A stretch of DNA of 61,942 bases from Bacillota bacterium (GCA_016293805.1 JAEDDI010000003.1:1-61942); one strand, 5' to 3'; shown: positions 16,767 through 26,266, counted from the first letter of the stretch. Translations and numbers: made by a program. The notes: a model not told the origin generated them from the sequence alone.

Positions 16767-18311
16767 ATGCCAACAGTAGCAGTAGCGTTTGTCGTTGGAA
16801 TTCCAGTCCTGGTTATCGGATTATTAGTTGGTTATATACTAAGAAAAAATATTGCTGAAAAGACCATAGGAAGCGCAGAGACCAAAGCGATGAATCTGGT
16901 ACTTGATGCCGAAAACAGGGCAGAGGCAATCAAAAAGGAAATGAAGCTGGAAGCAAAAGAAGAAATTCACAAAATGCGCAGCGACATGGAAAAAGAGATC
17001 CGCGACCGCAGGAATGAGGTTTCAAGACAGGAAAAAAGGATCAATCAGAAGGAAGACTATATCGATAAGAAAGTAGAAAACATCGAGAAGAAAGAAGAGA
17101 GCATTACAAGAAAAGAAAACGGACTTATCGAAAAAGGAAAAGAACTCGACAGAGTCATCGAAAAACAGATGGCAGAGCTTGAGAAAATATCCGGTCTGAC
17201 CGTAGAGGAAGCAAAGCAGATTCTTCTTGCAAACACTGAAAAGGAAATCAGACATGATGCTTCAGTTATGATTAAGGATATTGAATCCAGAGCAAAAGAA
17301 GAAGCAGACAAGAAGGCAAAGGAAATCATCGTGGGAGCAATCCAGCGATGCGCAGCAGATCATGTTGCAGAATCAACTGTGTCGGTTGTGAACCTTCCAA
17401 ATGATGAAATGAAGGGAAGAATAATCGGCAGGGAAGGACGCAACATCAGATCAATTGAAAACCTTACAGGTGTAGATCTTATAATAGATGATACACCTGA
17501 GGCAGTTATATTGTCGGGATTCGATCCTGTCAGAAGAGAGATTGCAAGGCTTACACTTGAAAAGCTTATTACTGACGGAAGAATTCATCCGGCAAGAATC
17601 GAAGAGACAGTTGAGAAATCCACAAAGGAAGTTAGTGCAATTATCAAGGATGCAGGTGAACAGGCCACATTTGAAGTAGGCATTCACAATCTTCATCCTG
17701 AACTGATTAAAATGCTTGGACGACTTAAGTACAGAACATCTTACGGACAGAATGTACTTAAGCATTCGATAGAGGTGTCTCATCTTGCAGGACTTATGGC
17801 AAGTGAGCTCGGTCTTGATCCTAAACTGGCGAAGAGGGCAGGACTTCTTCACGACATAGGCAAGGCGATTGACCACGAAAAAGAGGGAACTCACGTTGAC
17901 CTTGGTATAGAGGTGCTCAGAAAATACAAAGAATCTCAGTCTGTAATAGACGGTATGGCAGCTCACCACGGTGATTATGAAGCCAAGACAATGGAGGCTG
18001 TTCTTGTGGCAGCTGCAGATGCGCTTTCGGCAGCAAGACCGGGCGCAAGACGTGAGACTCTGGAAACATATATACAGAGACTTCAGAAACTTGAGGAGAT
18101 TGCCAATACTACAGACGGTGTTGAGAAATCATATGCAATACAGGCCGGAAGGGAAATCAGAATTGCAGTTAAACCTGATCAGGTGGGGGATGATGAGATT
18201 CCGTTCCTTGCAAGAGAAATCTCAAAGAAAATCGAAGCTGAACTTGAATATCCAGGTCAGATTAAGGTTAATGTTCTCAGAGAGACAAGAGCTATCGATT
18301 ATGCTAAATAA
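16767..18311 (+). CDS. rny: Ribonuclease Y
   Basis: 514 residues. An N-terminal membrane helix (about 5-25) is followed by a long charged coiled coil (about 30-195), a KH domain with GRIIGREGRNIRSIE (about 217-231), and an HD domain with LLHDIGKAIDHE. RNase Y is the membrane-bound endonuclease that starts mRNA decay in Bacillota. Length and domain order are standard. The RBS is AGGAGG. The 5' leader carries two hairpins, which may matter for autoregulation. Confidence 0.96.
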   Translation: MPTVAVAFVVGIPVLVIGLLVGYILRKNIAEKTIGSAETKAMNLVLDAENRAEAIKKEMKLEAKEEIHKMRSDMEKEIRDRRNEVSRQEKRINQKEDYIDKKVENIEKKEESITRKENGLIEKGKELDRVIEKQMAELEKISGLTVEEAKQILLANTEKEIRHDASVMIKDIESRAKEEADKKAKEIIVGAIQRCAADHVAESTVSVVNLPNDEMKGRIIGREGRNIRSIENLTGVDLIIDDTPEAVILSGFDPVRREIARLTLEKLITDGRIHPARIEETVEKSTKEVSAIIKDAGEQATFEVGIHNLHPELIKMLGRLKYRTSYGQNVLKHSIEVSHLAGLMASELGLDPKLAKRAGLLHDIGKAIDHEKEGTHVDLGIEVLRKYKESQSVIDGMAAHHGDYEAKTMEAVLVAAADALSAARPGARRETLETYIQRLQKLEEIANTTDGVEKSYAIQAGREIRIAVKPDQVGDDEIPFLAREISKKIEAELEYPGQIKVNVLRETRAIDYAK

Positions 18312-18360
18312 GAATTCGGAGAGCAGCAGAAACTGCTCTCTTTTGCTGAAGAGGTGAATT

Positions 18361-19497
18361 ATGATATATCTTGATAACAGTTCTACGACTAAACCCTACA
18401 GAGAGGCAGTCGAGACTGCAGTAAAGTATATGACAGATATATTCGGAAACCCGTCATCGCTTCACGGCATCGGTCTTGATGCTGAAAAAGCGGTCAGGGA
18501 GGCGAGAGGATATACGGCAGACTTAATATCTGCAGACCCTTCCTGCATAACTTTCACAGGCGGCGGTACAGAAGCTGATAACATGGCGATTCTGGGAACT
18601 GCCCGCAGAATGAAAAGACAGGGAAAGAGAATAATTACCACAAAGACAGAACATCCGGCAGTCCTTGAACCATGTGCATATCTGGAAAAACTGGGGTATG
18701 ACGTAATATACCTTGATGTTGACAGCGAGGGATATATTGATATGGACCAGTTAAAGGACAGTGTTAATGATGAGACAATTCTTATCTCGGTGATGCATGT
18801 AAACAATGAGCTTGGAACCGTCAATGATATAAGGAAGGCTGCATCGCTCAAGAAAAATGCACTGTTTCATACTGACGCTGTTCAGTCGCTGGGAAAGGAA
18901 CATATTGATGTCTCAGACGCTGATATTGACCTTCTTTCAATGAGCGGACACAAAATTCACGGACCGAAGGGAACGGGAGCGCTGTATATAAGGAAGGGGG
19001 TATCAGTAGAACCGCTTATCATGGGCGGAGGCCAGGAACGCGGCATGAGATCGGGAACTGAGAATGTGCCCGGAATCGCAGGATTCGGATGTGCTGCACG
19101 TATGGCGGCTGATATCGACAGGAGATCAGCTCTGATGGCTTTGGCGAGGAATCATCTGCTTGAAGGTATCAAAGGAACTATTCCGGATATAAGAATTAAC
19201 AGCCCGGAGAATGGCTGTCCTTCTGTGCTCAACGTTTCGTTTCTTGGGACGAGGGGAGAGGTAATACTGCATATGCTTGAGGATGAGGGTATATATGTAT
19301 CGACCGGCTCGGCATGTTCCTCGAACAAAAAAGGACAGAGCCATGTTCTCAAAGCTGCAGGACTCACACAGGAGGAAATAGAAGGCGCAATCAGATTCTC
19401 ATTCAGCGAGTTCAATACGGCAGATGAGATGGACATTGTTCTTGAGAAACTGGAATCAATTGTTAGGCGTTTCAGAAAACTGGGAAAATTTCGATAG
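18361..19497 (+). CDS. Cysteine desulfurase (NifS/IscS family)
   Basis: 378 residues, class V aminotransferase fold. The PLP lysine is K198 in SGHKIHGPKG, and the persulfide cysteine is C319 in STGSACSSN. HVNNELGT and HTDAVQS are also family motifs. It removes sulfur from cysteine. Because thiI follows after 8 nt, it most likely supplies sulfur for tRNA 4-thiouridine and/or thiamine rather than general Fe-S assembly. No iscU or sufU is adjacent. The RBS is GAGGTG. Confidence 0.92.
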   Translation: MIYLDNSSTTKPYREAVETAVKYMTDIFGNPSSLHGIGLDAEKAVREARGYTADLISADPSCITFTGGGTEADNMAILGTARRMKRQGKRIITTKTEHPAVLEPCAYLEKLGYDVIYLDVDSEGYIDMDQLKDSVNDETILISVMHVNNELGTVNDIRKAASLKKNALFHTDAVQSLGKEHIDVSDADIDLLSMSGHKIHGPKGTGALYIRKGVSVEPLIMGGGQERGMRSGTENVPGIAGFGCAARMAADIDRRSALMALARNHLLEGIKGTIPDIRINSPENGCPSVLNVSFLGTRGEVILHMLEDEGIYVSTGSACSSNKKGQSHVLKAAGLTQEEIEGAIRFSFSEFNTADEMDIVLEKLESIVRRFRKLGKFR

Positions 19498-19505
19498 GAG
19501 AAAAA

Positions 19506-20687
19506 ATGAACGAACAGAATATTTTCATCGTAAGATGCGGCGAAGTTGCATTGAAGGGAATGAACAAGCCGTATTTTGAAAAGATGCTTGTTAACAGAAT
19601 AAAAAAGCTTTTAAAAAAATTCGACAATGTTGAGACATACCGTCACGAAGGGCTCATCTTTGTCAGAGCGGACAAGAAACACGACTCGGAAAAAATAATC
19701 GGGGAAATATCAAAAGTGTTCGGTGTTGCATCAATATCGCCGGCACTTGAATGCGAATCGGAACTCAATGCCATAGGAGCTGCAGCCTGTGAGCTTGCGA
19801 TGAAACTGATTGAAGAGAAGGGAATAAAGACATTTAAGGTCAGTGCCAAAAGAGCCGATAAGAACTTCCCGGTTAAATCTCCTGAGATAGCAAGGATAAT
19901 CGGAGCAAAGGTTCTTGTGGGATGCAGGGTTCTGAAGGTTGATGTTCACAATCCCGACGCAGAGATTTTTGTTGATCTGAGAAGGGATGTTTCGTATGTG
20001 TTTGAACAGAAAATTTCAGGTTTCGGAGGACTTCCTCTGGGAACAAACGGCAAGGGAATGATACTTATGTCCGGAGGAATAGATTCACCTGTTGCCGCAT
20101 GGATGATGGCAAAGCGCGGAATGATGATTGAAGCGGTTCATTTTCATTCGTATCCGTATACAAGCCAGAGGGCACAGGAGAAGGTGGAAGATCTGGCGCG
20201 GATTGTTGCTGCATATGTCGGAAGATACAGGATGCATGTTATAAATCTTCTTCCGGTTCAGGAGGCAATTGTGTCGAACTGTCCAGAAGATGAAACAACA
20301 ATTCTGGTAAGAAGGTTCATGATGAGGATAGCTGAGAAGCTGGCTGCCGCAAACGGCTGCCAGATGCTCATAACAGGTGAAAATCTCGGACAGGTGGCAA
20401 GCCAGACAGCAGAGGCACTGACCGTTACAGATGCGACTGTGAATATGCCGGTAATGAGACCCCTCATAGCGCTTGACAAGGTGGATATCATTGAGAAGGC
20501 TAAGGAGATAGGAACATATGAGACATCGATAATGCCGTATGAAGACTGCTGCACAGTATTTCTTCCAAAGCATCCTGTGACCAAGCCTAAACTTGAGAAG
20601 ATTCTCGAATCTGAATCAAAGCTTGATGTTGATGCGCTTGTTGATGCGGCAGTATCCAGGCAGGAAATAATAGATATAAAACCGTGA
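19506..20687 (+). CDS. thiI: tRNA 4-thiouridine synthase ThiI
   Basis: 393 residues. A ferredoxin-like N-domain leads into a THUMP domain (about 60-165). The PP-loop ATP pyrophosphatase reads LMSGGIDSPVAAWMM (about 187-201). The protein activates U8 of tRNA by adenylation and accepts sulfur from the desulfurase. The C-terminal rhodanese domain of the enterobacterial enzyme is absent, as in most Bacillota, where the desulfurase may deliver sulfur directly. It pairs with the upstream desulfurase and ends in a strong terminator. Confidence 0.95.
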   Translation: MNEQNIFIVRCGEVALKGMNKPYFEKMLVNRIKKLLKKFDNVETYRHEGLIFVRADKKHDSEKIIGEISKVFGVASISPALECESELNAIGAAACELAMKLIEEKGIKTFKVSAKRADKNFPVKSPEIARIIGAKVLVGCRVLKVDVHNPDAEIFVDLRRDVSYVFEQKISGFGGLPLGTNGKGMILMSGGIDSPVAAWMMAKRGMMIEAVHFHSYPYTSQRAQEKVEDLARIVAAYVGRYRMHVINLLPVQEAIVSNCPEDETTILVRRFMMRIAEKLAAANGCQMLITGENLGQVASQTAEALTVTDATVNMPVMRPLIALDKVDIIEKAKEIGTYETSIMPYEDCCTVFLPKHPVTKPKLEKILESESKLDVDALVDAAVSRQEIIDIKP

Positions 20688-20689
20688 CA

Positions 20690-20723
20690 ATAAAGGGCTG
20701 TATAGCCCTTTATCTATATTTTT
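20690..20723 (+). terminator. Terminator of the desulfurase-thiI operon
   Basis: ATAAAGGGCT (20690-20699) and AGCCCTTTAT (20704-20713) form a perfect 10-bp stem with a 4-nt loop. It is followed by CTATATTTTT. Confidence 0.85.
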
Positions 20724-20770
20724 GACACATTGAAATCTAAATTGTGTCTATTTTGCAGGGACTGTATTAT
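20724..20770 (+). promoter_or_regulatory. Promoter with overlapping inverted repeat, bactofilin-like/ABC operon
   Basis: TTGTGT (20742-20747) and TATTAT (20765-20770) are 17 nt apart. A 6-bp inverted repeat GACACA (20724-20729)/TGTGTC (20743-20748) overlaps the -35. That position would suit a repressor or activator, though arms of this length can occur by chance. Confidence 0.45.
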
Positions 20771-20820
20771 GTATCATATGACTGTAAAATGAAACAGAAT
20801 CGAAAAAGGGAGAAAATGAC

Positions 20821-21969
20821 ATGAGGTTTAAAAGATTTATCTGTTTGTTAACAGCAGCGTTTATGGTATTTGCAATGCCGGTTCTTGCACTGGCAGATAC
20901 AGAAAAAGATACTGCAGGCAATATGACAGTGGCAGGTGGAACCGAGATAATTAAGGATGATACATTCTTTGGCGGATTCGGTGCCGGAAGGGAAGTGTCT
21001 GTTGAGAATTCTTCTTCAAAAGACAGCATATGCCTGGCAGGAATGAATGTATCCGTAATAGGGTCAAAAGCAGGAGGAAGTGTTTTCCTTGCCGGAAAAG
21101 ATGTGGAAATAACTGATTCTGACATATCCGGCAACATCGCTGCAGCGGGAGAAAAAGTGGTCATAGATAATGCTTCTGCACGCGGAGTTAAAATTTCGGC
21201 ATACAGGGTTGTATTTGACGGGGAGGCACTTGCGCTCAATGCAGCAGGCGATACAGTAGAGATAAACGGCATGATTGACGGTGACGCATCAGTAGTGGCA
21301 GACAGAGTTATCATAGGAGATAATGCCAGAATTACAGGTACACTTTCAGTAGAATCCGACAGTGAGGCTGAAATATCAGATTCTGCTGAAATAGGGAAAT
21401 ATGTATTTGATAAGACAGAGAAAATATCAGAGAATACACAGCCGTCAGGAGATTTCAGGTTCTGTATATATTCAATTGCATGCATGATAGTTCTTACACT
21501 TGTAATGTGCTGGCTTACACCTTCATTTCTTGACAGATCAGGTGAGATGGCAAGAAGAAAAACGGCTGTAATGCTGGGAAGCGGAGCAGTGGTACTTGTA
21601 TCTTTACCGTTTGCATTTATTCTTCTGTGCATCACAGTAATAGGAATACCGCTTGCAGTTTTATCAGCGCTTGCAGTAAGTGCGCTTCTTATAGCTGCAG
21701 TACCTTTCACAGGGGCATCACTTGCAAGAGAGTTTATTCCGCAGTGGAATAAGCTGGCAGCATCACTTGCAGGAGCGGCAGCACTTGTAATACTTGTTCA
21801 TATTCCGTATATTGGAATTATAGTCAGGGCAGGATCATGGATTTATATCCTCGGATATTGTCTTCAGAGAATGTGGCAGGGCAGAAGCAGGAGAGAAATA
21901 AAGGCATCGGCTGACAGTGAGGAAACAGAAGCAGTAAACGCCGATTATGAGTCAGTTAGTGAACAGTAG
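20821..21969 (+). CDS. Exported bactofilin-like (polymer-forming) protein with membrane domain
   Basis: 382 residues. A signal peptide (about 1-26, ending ALAD) precedes a run of short beta-rungs (about 35-195) such as GGSVFLAGKDVEI, GNIAAAGEKVVI and IDGDASVVADRVIIG, the right-handed beta-helix pattern of bactofilins. Four hydrophobic segments follow (about 215-345), then a charged tail. Classical bactofilins are cytosolic. The signal peptide here would place the helix outside the membrane, tethered by the C-terminal helices. It leads an operon with a small membrane protein and an ABC-2 exporter. Function is unassigned; an envelope scaffold or sensor is an inference. Confidence 0.7.
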   Translation: MRFKRFICLLTAAFMVFAMPVLALADTEKDTAGNMTVAGGTEIIKDDTFFGGFGAGREVSVENSSSKDSICLAGMNVSVIGSKAGGSVFLAGKDVEITDSDISGNIAAAGEKVVIDNASARGVKISAYRVVFDGEALALNAAGDTVEINGMIDGDASVVADRVIIGDNARITGTLSVESDSEAEISDSAEIGKYVFDKTEKISENTQPSGDFRFCIYSIACMIVLTLVMCWLTPSFLDRSGEMARRKTAVMLGSGAVVLVSLPFAFILLCITVIGIPLAVLSALAVSALLIAAVPFTGASLAREFIPQWNKLAASLAGAAALVILVHIPYIGIIVRAGSWIYILGYCLQRMWQGRSRREIKASADSEETEAVNADYESVSEQ

Positions 21970-21990
21970 TGTTTTCGGGAGGGGATTGAT

Positions 21991-22221
21991 ATGATTACAC
22001 TTATTGTGCTGCTTATAGCATTATCCCTGGCGGGGAGTGTTATCGGAGCGGTTTTCAAGATTACATTAGGCCTTCTTAAAGGACTGCTTATAATACCGGC
22101 AGTGATTTGTGTGATGATTGGAATATTTGTAATGAGTCTTCCGGTTATCGGTGTACTGATTGCTGCAGGGGTAATATATGCGGTGACATGCGGCCTTCTG
22201 AAAGCAAATGAATCAAACTGA
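21991..22221 (+). CDS. Small two- to three-helix membrane protein
   Basis: 76 residues, nearly all hydrophobic (VLLIALSLAGSVIGAV, then LLIIPAVICVMIGIFVM and a third segment), with a short polar tail KANESN. The RBS GGGAGGGGA lies upstream, and its TGA sits at the RBS of the next gene. I do not recognise a family. Its position between the bactofilin-like protein and the ABC ATPase suggests an accessory membrane subunit. Confidence 0.65.
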   Translation: MITLIVLLIALSLAGSVIGAVFKITLGLLKGLLIIPAVICVMIGIFVMSLPVIGVLIAAGVIYAVTCGLLKANESN

Positions 22222-22231
22222 GGAGAATGAA

Positions 22232-22936
22232 ATGCTTAAAATAGAGAATTTAACAAAAACATATGGAGACAAAAAAGCCGTAGACAGTCTTTCGATATAT
22301 ATCAGACCGGGCGAAATATACGGTTTTATCGGACATAACGGAGCCGGCAAGACCACTACAATCAAGTGCGCGGCAGGAATACTGTCATATGATGAGGGGA
22401 GTATATATGTTGATGGGATTTCTGTAAAGGAAGACCCGATGCAGTGCAAGAGGATGATTGCATACATACAGGATAATCCCGATCTTTATGACTATATGAC
22501 AGGAATTCAGTATCTTAATTTTATTGCGGATATATTCGGTGTTCCTGCTGATATCAGAAGTGAGAGAATAGACAGATATTCAGAGAGTTTGGGATTGAGA
22601 GACAGTCTCGCTCAGGCAATATCATCATATTCACATGGTATGAAACAGAAACTGGCAGTAATATCTGCATGGATACATGAACCCAAGCTGATTATAATGG
22701 ATGAGCCTTTTGTAGGGCTTGATCCGAAGGCTGCGCATATTCTGAAAGGAATGATGAGAGATGTGTGTGACAGAGGAGGCGCAATTTTCTTTTCGACACA
22801 TGTGCTTGAGGTTGCAGAGAAGCTTTGCGACAAGGTTGCCATTATAAAAGAAGGGAAACTTGTGACAAGCGGAACCATGGCAGAAGTAAAGGGTGATTCG
22901 TCACTTGAAAGCGTATTTCTTGAACTGGAGGGATAA
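22232..22936 (+). CDS. ABC transporter ATP-binding protein
   Basis: 234 residues. Walker A is GHNGAGKTT (about 37-45), the signature is SYSHGMKQK (a divergent LSGGQ as in ABC-2 exporters), and Walker B is LIIMDEP followed by the H-loop STHVLE. The start was set at 22232, where AGGAG lies 6 nt upstream; the longer frame begins inside the previous gene. It pairs with the permease 2 nt downstream and probably powers export. The substrate is unknown. Confidence 0.9.
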   Translation: MLKIENLTKTYGDKKAVDSLSIYIRPGEIYGFIGHNGAGKTTTIKCAAGILSYDEGSIYVDGISVKEDPMQCKRMIAYIQDNPDLYDYMTGIQYLNFIADIFGVPADIRSERIDRYSESLGLRDSLAQAISSYSHGMKQKLAVISAWIHEPKLIIMDEPFVGLDPKAAHILKGMMRDVCDRGGAIFFSTHVLEVAEKLCDKVAIIKEGKLVTSGTMAEVKGDSSLESVFLELEG

Positions 22937-22938
22937 AG

Positions 22939-24546
22939 ATGTTTAAGAGCCTTGTAAAAAAACAGCTGCTTGAACTGAATTCATTCTATTTCCAGGACAG
23001 GAAGACAGGAAAGAGAAGAACAAAAAAGGGGATAGCGGGATTTATAACACTGTATGCAGTTCTGTTCGTGTTTCTTGGAGTGATGTTCGGATTCATGGCT
23101 GTTATGCTTGGAAATTCGCTCCTTGCCTCTTATGAAACATCATGGCTGTACTATGCGATGATGGGACTTGTGGCACTTCTTCTTGGAACACTGGGAAGTG
23201 TGTTTAATACATATTCCAGCCTTTATCTTGCAAAGGACAATGAACTGCTGCTTTCCATGCCTGTAACACCGCATATGATAATCGGTGCAAGACTAATAGG
23301 AAATTTCTGCATGAGCCTTCTTTACTCTGCGGTGGCATGGGTACCTGCAGTAGTCGTAGCTGTTATTTCAGGTAAAGTGACGGTTGCCGGAATTATAAAC
23401 TCAATACTGCTCATAATTGTGATAGCACTTCTTGTTACAGCGCTCACATGCATATTCGGATGGCTGATAGCTGTGATTTCAACCAGAGTAAGAAGCAAGA
23501 CGTTTATAGTGGTTATTTTGTCGCTTCTGTTTTTCGGAGTTTACTACTACTTCTGCTTCAGAATGAACTCAATACTTTCGATGCTTGTTCAGAACGCTGT
23601 GGAAATCGGGAAGACAATAAAGGCATGGATATGGCCTGTATACCAGCTTGGACTTGCAGGTGCAGGAGATATGACCGCTATGGGATTATTCACAGGATTT
23701 ACTTTGATACTGCTGGGTCTGTGCTGCTATGTGATATCCATCAGCTTTTCAAAGATAGTATCCATGAAGCCGGGTGAAAAGAAAACAGAATACAGAAACG
23801 AAATGGTAAAAGCTTCGGGAACAGGTCAGGCACTTTTCAGGAGGGAACTGAAGCATTTTACCTCCAATGCCACATACATGCTCAACTGCGGTCTTGGGAT
23901 TGTGATTCTTCCGGTCGTGGCGGTGGCAGCTGTAGTCAAAGGCGATACTATACGAGAATTTCTTGAAATGATCTCATCAGAATATGTGTGGGTGCCGGAA
24001 TTTGCCGCAGTTGCAGCAGTGTCTGCAGTATGTATGGCTCTGTCGATGAATGCAGTGAGTGCTCCTTCTGTTTCGCTTGAAGGCAGAACGCTGTGGGTTA
24101 TAAAATCGCTTCCTGTAAGCACATGGCAGATAATCGAGGCAAAGGAGAGACTTCATATTGTACTGAATGCGGCTCCTGCAGCATTAACCCAGCTGGTAAT
24201 ATGTCTTGTTCTTAACCTTGATGCATATCAGACAGCGGCAGCAGTACTTGTATGCATTGTATATGCTGTATTTACAGCCGATCTGGGTCTTGTTCTGGGA
24301 CTTAAGCATCCGAATCTTGACTGGACCAGTGAAGTTGTGCCTATCAAGCAGAGCGCGCCTGTTATGATAACGCTTTTCGGCGGCTGGGCGATATCGCTTG
24401 TAATTGCCGGAGTGTATTTTCTCCTCAGGAATACTATGAGTCACCAGATGTATCTTGTAATAGTTCTTGCAGTGCTTATTCTCGCGGTAAGACTGATGAG
24501 ACGATGGCTCAGAACAGAAGGCCAAGTTCTGTTTGAACAGCTTTAA
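22939..24546 (+). CDS. ABC-2 type exporter permease
   Basis: 535 residues with about twelve hydrophobic segments and a cytosolic N-terminus MFKSLVKKQLLELNS. ELLLSMPVTPHMI near residue 100 is characteristic of putative ABC exporter permeases in Bacillota. The protein resembles two fused half-permeases, with a polar linker near 275-295. It would form the membrane channel for the upstream ATPase. It ends just before a terminator and the two-component promoter. Confidence 0.82.
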   Translation: MFKSLVKKQLLELNSFYFQDRKTGKRRTKKGIAGFITLYAVLFVFLGVMFGFMAVMLGNSLLASYETSWLYYAMMGLVALLLGTLGSVFNTYSSLYLAKDNELLLSMPVTPHMIIGARLIGNFCMSLLYSAVAWVPAVVVAVISGKVTVAGIINSILLIIVIALLVTALTCIFGWLIAVISTRVRSKTFIVVILSLLFFGVYYYFCFRMNSILSMLVQNAVEIGKTIKAWIWPVYQLGLAGAGDMTAMGLFTGFTLILLGLCCYVISISFSKIVSMKPGEKKTEYRNEMVKASGTGQALFRRELKHFTSNATYMLNCGLGIVILPVVAVAAVVKGDTIREFLEMISSEYVWVPEFAAVAAVSAVCMALSMNAVSAPSVSLEGRTLWVIKSLPVSTWQIIEAKERLHIVLNAAPAALTQLVICLVLNLDAYQTAAAVLVCIVYAVFTADLGLVLGLKHPNLDWTSEVVPIKQSAPVMITLFGGWAISLVIAGVYFLLRNTMSHQMYLVIVLAVLILAVRLMRRWLRTEGQVLFEQL

Positions 24547-24548
24547 AA

Positions 24549-24589
24549 TGACAGAACCTGTATCACTGCAGGTTCTTTTAATGTATAAT
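24549..24589 (+). promoter_or_regulatory. Regulated promoter of the Bce-type two-component genes
   Basis: A perfect TATAAT at 24584-24589 has no good -35, which suggests an activated promoter. TGACA-N5-TGTAT (24549-24563) resembles the repeat at 26267. From TGCAG (24567) through the -10 and beyond, the block closely matches the block before the ABC transporter at 26318-26345. The shared elements suggest common regulation. Confidence 0.45.
24553..24580 (+). terminator. Terminator of the bactofilin-like/ABC-2 operon
   Basis: AGAACCTG (24553-24560) pairs perfectly with CAGGTTCT (24569-24576), then TTTTA. It overlaps the promoter region of the next operon, so the same palindrome may also serve as an operator. 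Confidence 0.7.
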
Positions 24590-24610
24590 CAGGGCATAGG
24601 AGAGGGAGCT

Positions 24611-25282
24611 ATGTACAGAATAATGATAATAGAGGATGACAGAGGGATTGCAGGTGCGGTTGCCTCGCAGGCGAAGCTGTGGAATCTTGATGCAAGACCG
24701 GTTTCGGATTTTTCGAATGTTATGAGCGAATTTGCCGAGTACAGTCCGGCTTTATGTCTAATAGACATATCACTTCCGTTCTATGACGGATACTACTGGT
24801 GTATGGAAATACGGAAGGTCAGCAGAGTCCCCATAATCTTCATTTCATCAAAGGCTGATAATATGAATATAGTTATGGCAATGAATATGGGAGCTGATGA
24901 TTTTATCGCAAAACCGTTCGATATGAGTGTCCTGATGGCTAAGATTATGGCTCTTCTCAGAAGAAGTTACGATTTTTCCGCAAGTTCACCTCTTATAGAG
25001 CACAGAGGAGCAATTCTTAATACGGGAGACAGCAGCGTCACAATAGGCGAGAGCCGTATAGAACTTACAAAAAACGAATACAGAATAATGCTGTGTCTTA
25101 TGAGAAATAAATGCAGGGTTGTCAGCAGAGAAAAACTCATGGAGGAACTGTGGGCAACAGACAGTTTTATTGATGATAACACGCTGACAGTCAACATCGG
25201 CAGGCTGAGAAAGAAACTTGAAGAGGCAGGACTTGAAAGATTCATTACGACTAAGCACGGAAGAGGATACATTCTGGAGTAG
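24611..25282 (+). CDS. OmpR-family response regulator, BceR-like
   Basis: 223 residues. The receiver domain has E8/D9 and phospho-acceptor D52 (LCLIDISLP) and the Lys in AKPFD. A winged-helix DNA-binding domain follows (about 130-222, ELTKNEYRIMLCLM). The start was placed at the ATG at 24611 after GAGGGA; earlier codons lie in the promoter. The partner kinase follows 3 nt later, and the neighbouring ABC transporter has the Bce architecture. Such regulators switch on their own transporter when it senses peptide antibiotics. Confidence 0.9.
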   Translation: MYRIMIIEDDRGIAGAVASQAKLWNLDARPVSDFSNVMSEFAEYSPALCLIDISLPFYDGYYWCMEIRKVSRVPIIFISSKADNMNIVMAMNMGADDFIAKPFDMSVLMAKIMALLRRSYDFSASSPLIEHRGAILNTGDSSVTIGESRIELTKNEYRIMLCLMRNKCRVVSREKLMEELWATDSFIDDNTLTVNIGRLRKKLEEAGLERFITTKHGRGYILE

Positions 25283-25285
25283 CAT

Positions 25286-26263
25286 ATGAGTATTAGAGCG
25301 TACATAAGAATAAGGGTTAAATTTATAGCTTTCATATGCATGGTCTTCATGATTTTTGCACTTTTTTTCTATCTTGCGGATCTCAATCTCAGACAGGTTT
25401 ATTATCCTGCTCTACTGAGCATTGCGGCAGGCCTTATAGCAGGAGGTGCGGACTATATCGCAATAAGGAAAAGGCACATCAGGTTCAGCGAAATAAAATC
25501 GTCTGCAGAACTTGAGATGATGCCTGAGGCTTTAGATGAAAGTGACAGAGATTATGAGAGAATAGTAAAACTCATAGACGACGAAAGACGAAGTGAAAAA
25601 ACACAATATGCTATCAGGATGAAAGACAGCAGTGACTATTACGCGGCATGGGCACACCAGATTAAGACCCCGATTTCAGCGATGAAACTGATACTTCAGA
25701 ATGAGGACAGCGAAAGCGGAAGGCAGCTTTCAAGAGAACTTACAAGGGTTGAGCAGTATGCTGATATGGTAATGGTATATGTGAGGCTTGATTCAGGCAG
25801 CTCGGACCTTGTTTTGAAGAAAATTGACATAGACTCTGTTATCCGTTCGGCTGTCAGGCGCTTTGCTGCGGAGTTCATAGGTAAAAAAATAGGACTTGTT
25901 TTTAATGAAACCGGAGCACACAAGCTGTCTGACGCAAAGTGGCTTCAGTTTGTTATAGAACAGATTCTTTCAAACTCCCTCAAGTACACCGAAAAAGGAA
26001 ATATATCGATATATATGAGCGATGAGAACACGCTTTGCATAGAAGATGAAGGTATTGGAATTGCTTCAGAGGATCTGCCGAGAGTGTTTGACAGGGGGTA
26101 TACAGGCTATAATGGAAGGAGAAACTGTGAGGCGAGCGGGATAGGTCTTTATCTTTGTGCAGGCGTATGCAGAAAGCTTGGTCACAGAATCCGCGCAGAG
26201 TCGGAGATTGGAAAAGGAACAAGGATTTATATAGAGTTTGGCGATGATGTGCGTCATGAGTAA
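25286..26263 (+). CDS. Intramembrane-sensing histidine kinase, BceS-like
   Basis: 325 residues. Two membrane helices (about 13-30 and 35-55) have almost no extracellular loop, the intramembrane-sensing layout. The phospho-acceptor is H124 in AAWAHQIKTPISAMK, the motif usual for BceS kinases. The HATPase domain shows N-box EQILSNSLKYT and G-boxes EDEGIGI and ASGIGLYL. Such kinases do not bind drug themselves but read the activity of the BceAB transporter, here 3.5 kb of adjacent genes. It is encoded directly after the regulator. Confidence 0.92.
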   Translation: MSIRAYIRIRVKFIAFICMVFMIFALFFYLADLNLRQVYYPALLSIAAGLIAGGADYIAIRKRHIRFSEIKSSAELEMMPEALDESDRDYERIVKLIDDERRSEKTQYAIRMKDSSDYYAAWAHQIKTPISAMKLILQNEDSESGRQLSRELTRVEQYADMVMVYVRLDSGSSDLVLKKIDIDSVIRSAVRRFAAEFIGKKIGLVFNETGAHKLSDAKWLQFVIEQILSNSLKYTEKGNISIYMSDENTLCIEDEGIGIASEDLPRVFDRGYTGYNGRRNCEASGIGLYLCAGVCRKLGHRIRAESEIGKGTRIYIEFGDDVRHE

Positions 26264-26266
26264 ATG

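Noticed and set aside
20748..21710. 320-residue open frame on the minus strand
   Set aside because: It is exactly antisense to the bactofilin-like gene, is rich in Ser/Ala/Pro from codon complementarity, and has no RBS or family resemblance. The plus frame has a signal peptide and promoter.
24533..24610. 26 extra N-terminal codons on the response regulator
   Set aside because: They would overlap the permease stop, the terminator and the -10 box. The receiver domain begins properly at the ATG at 24611.
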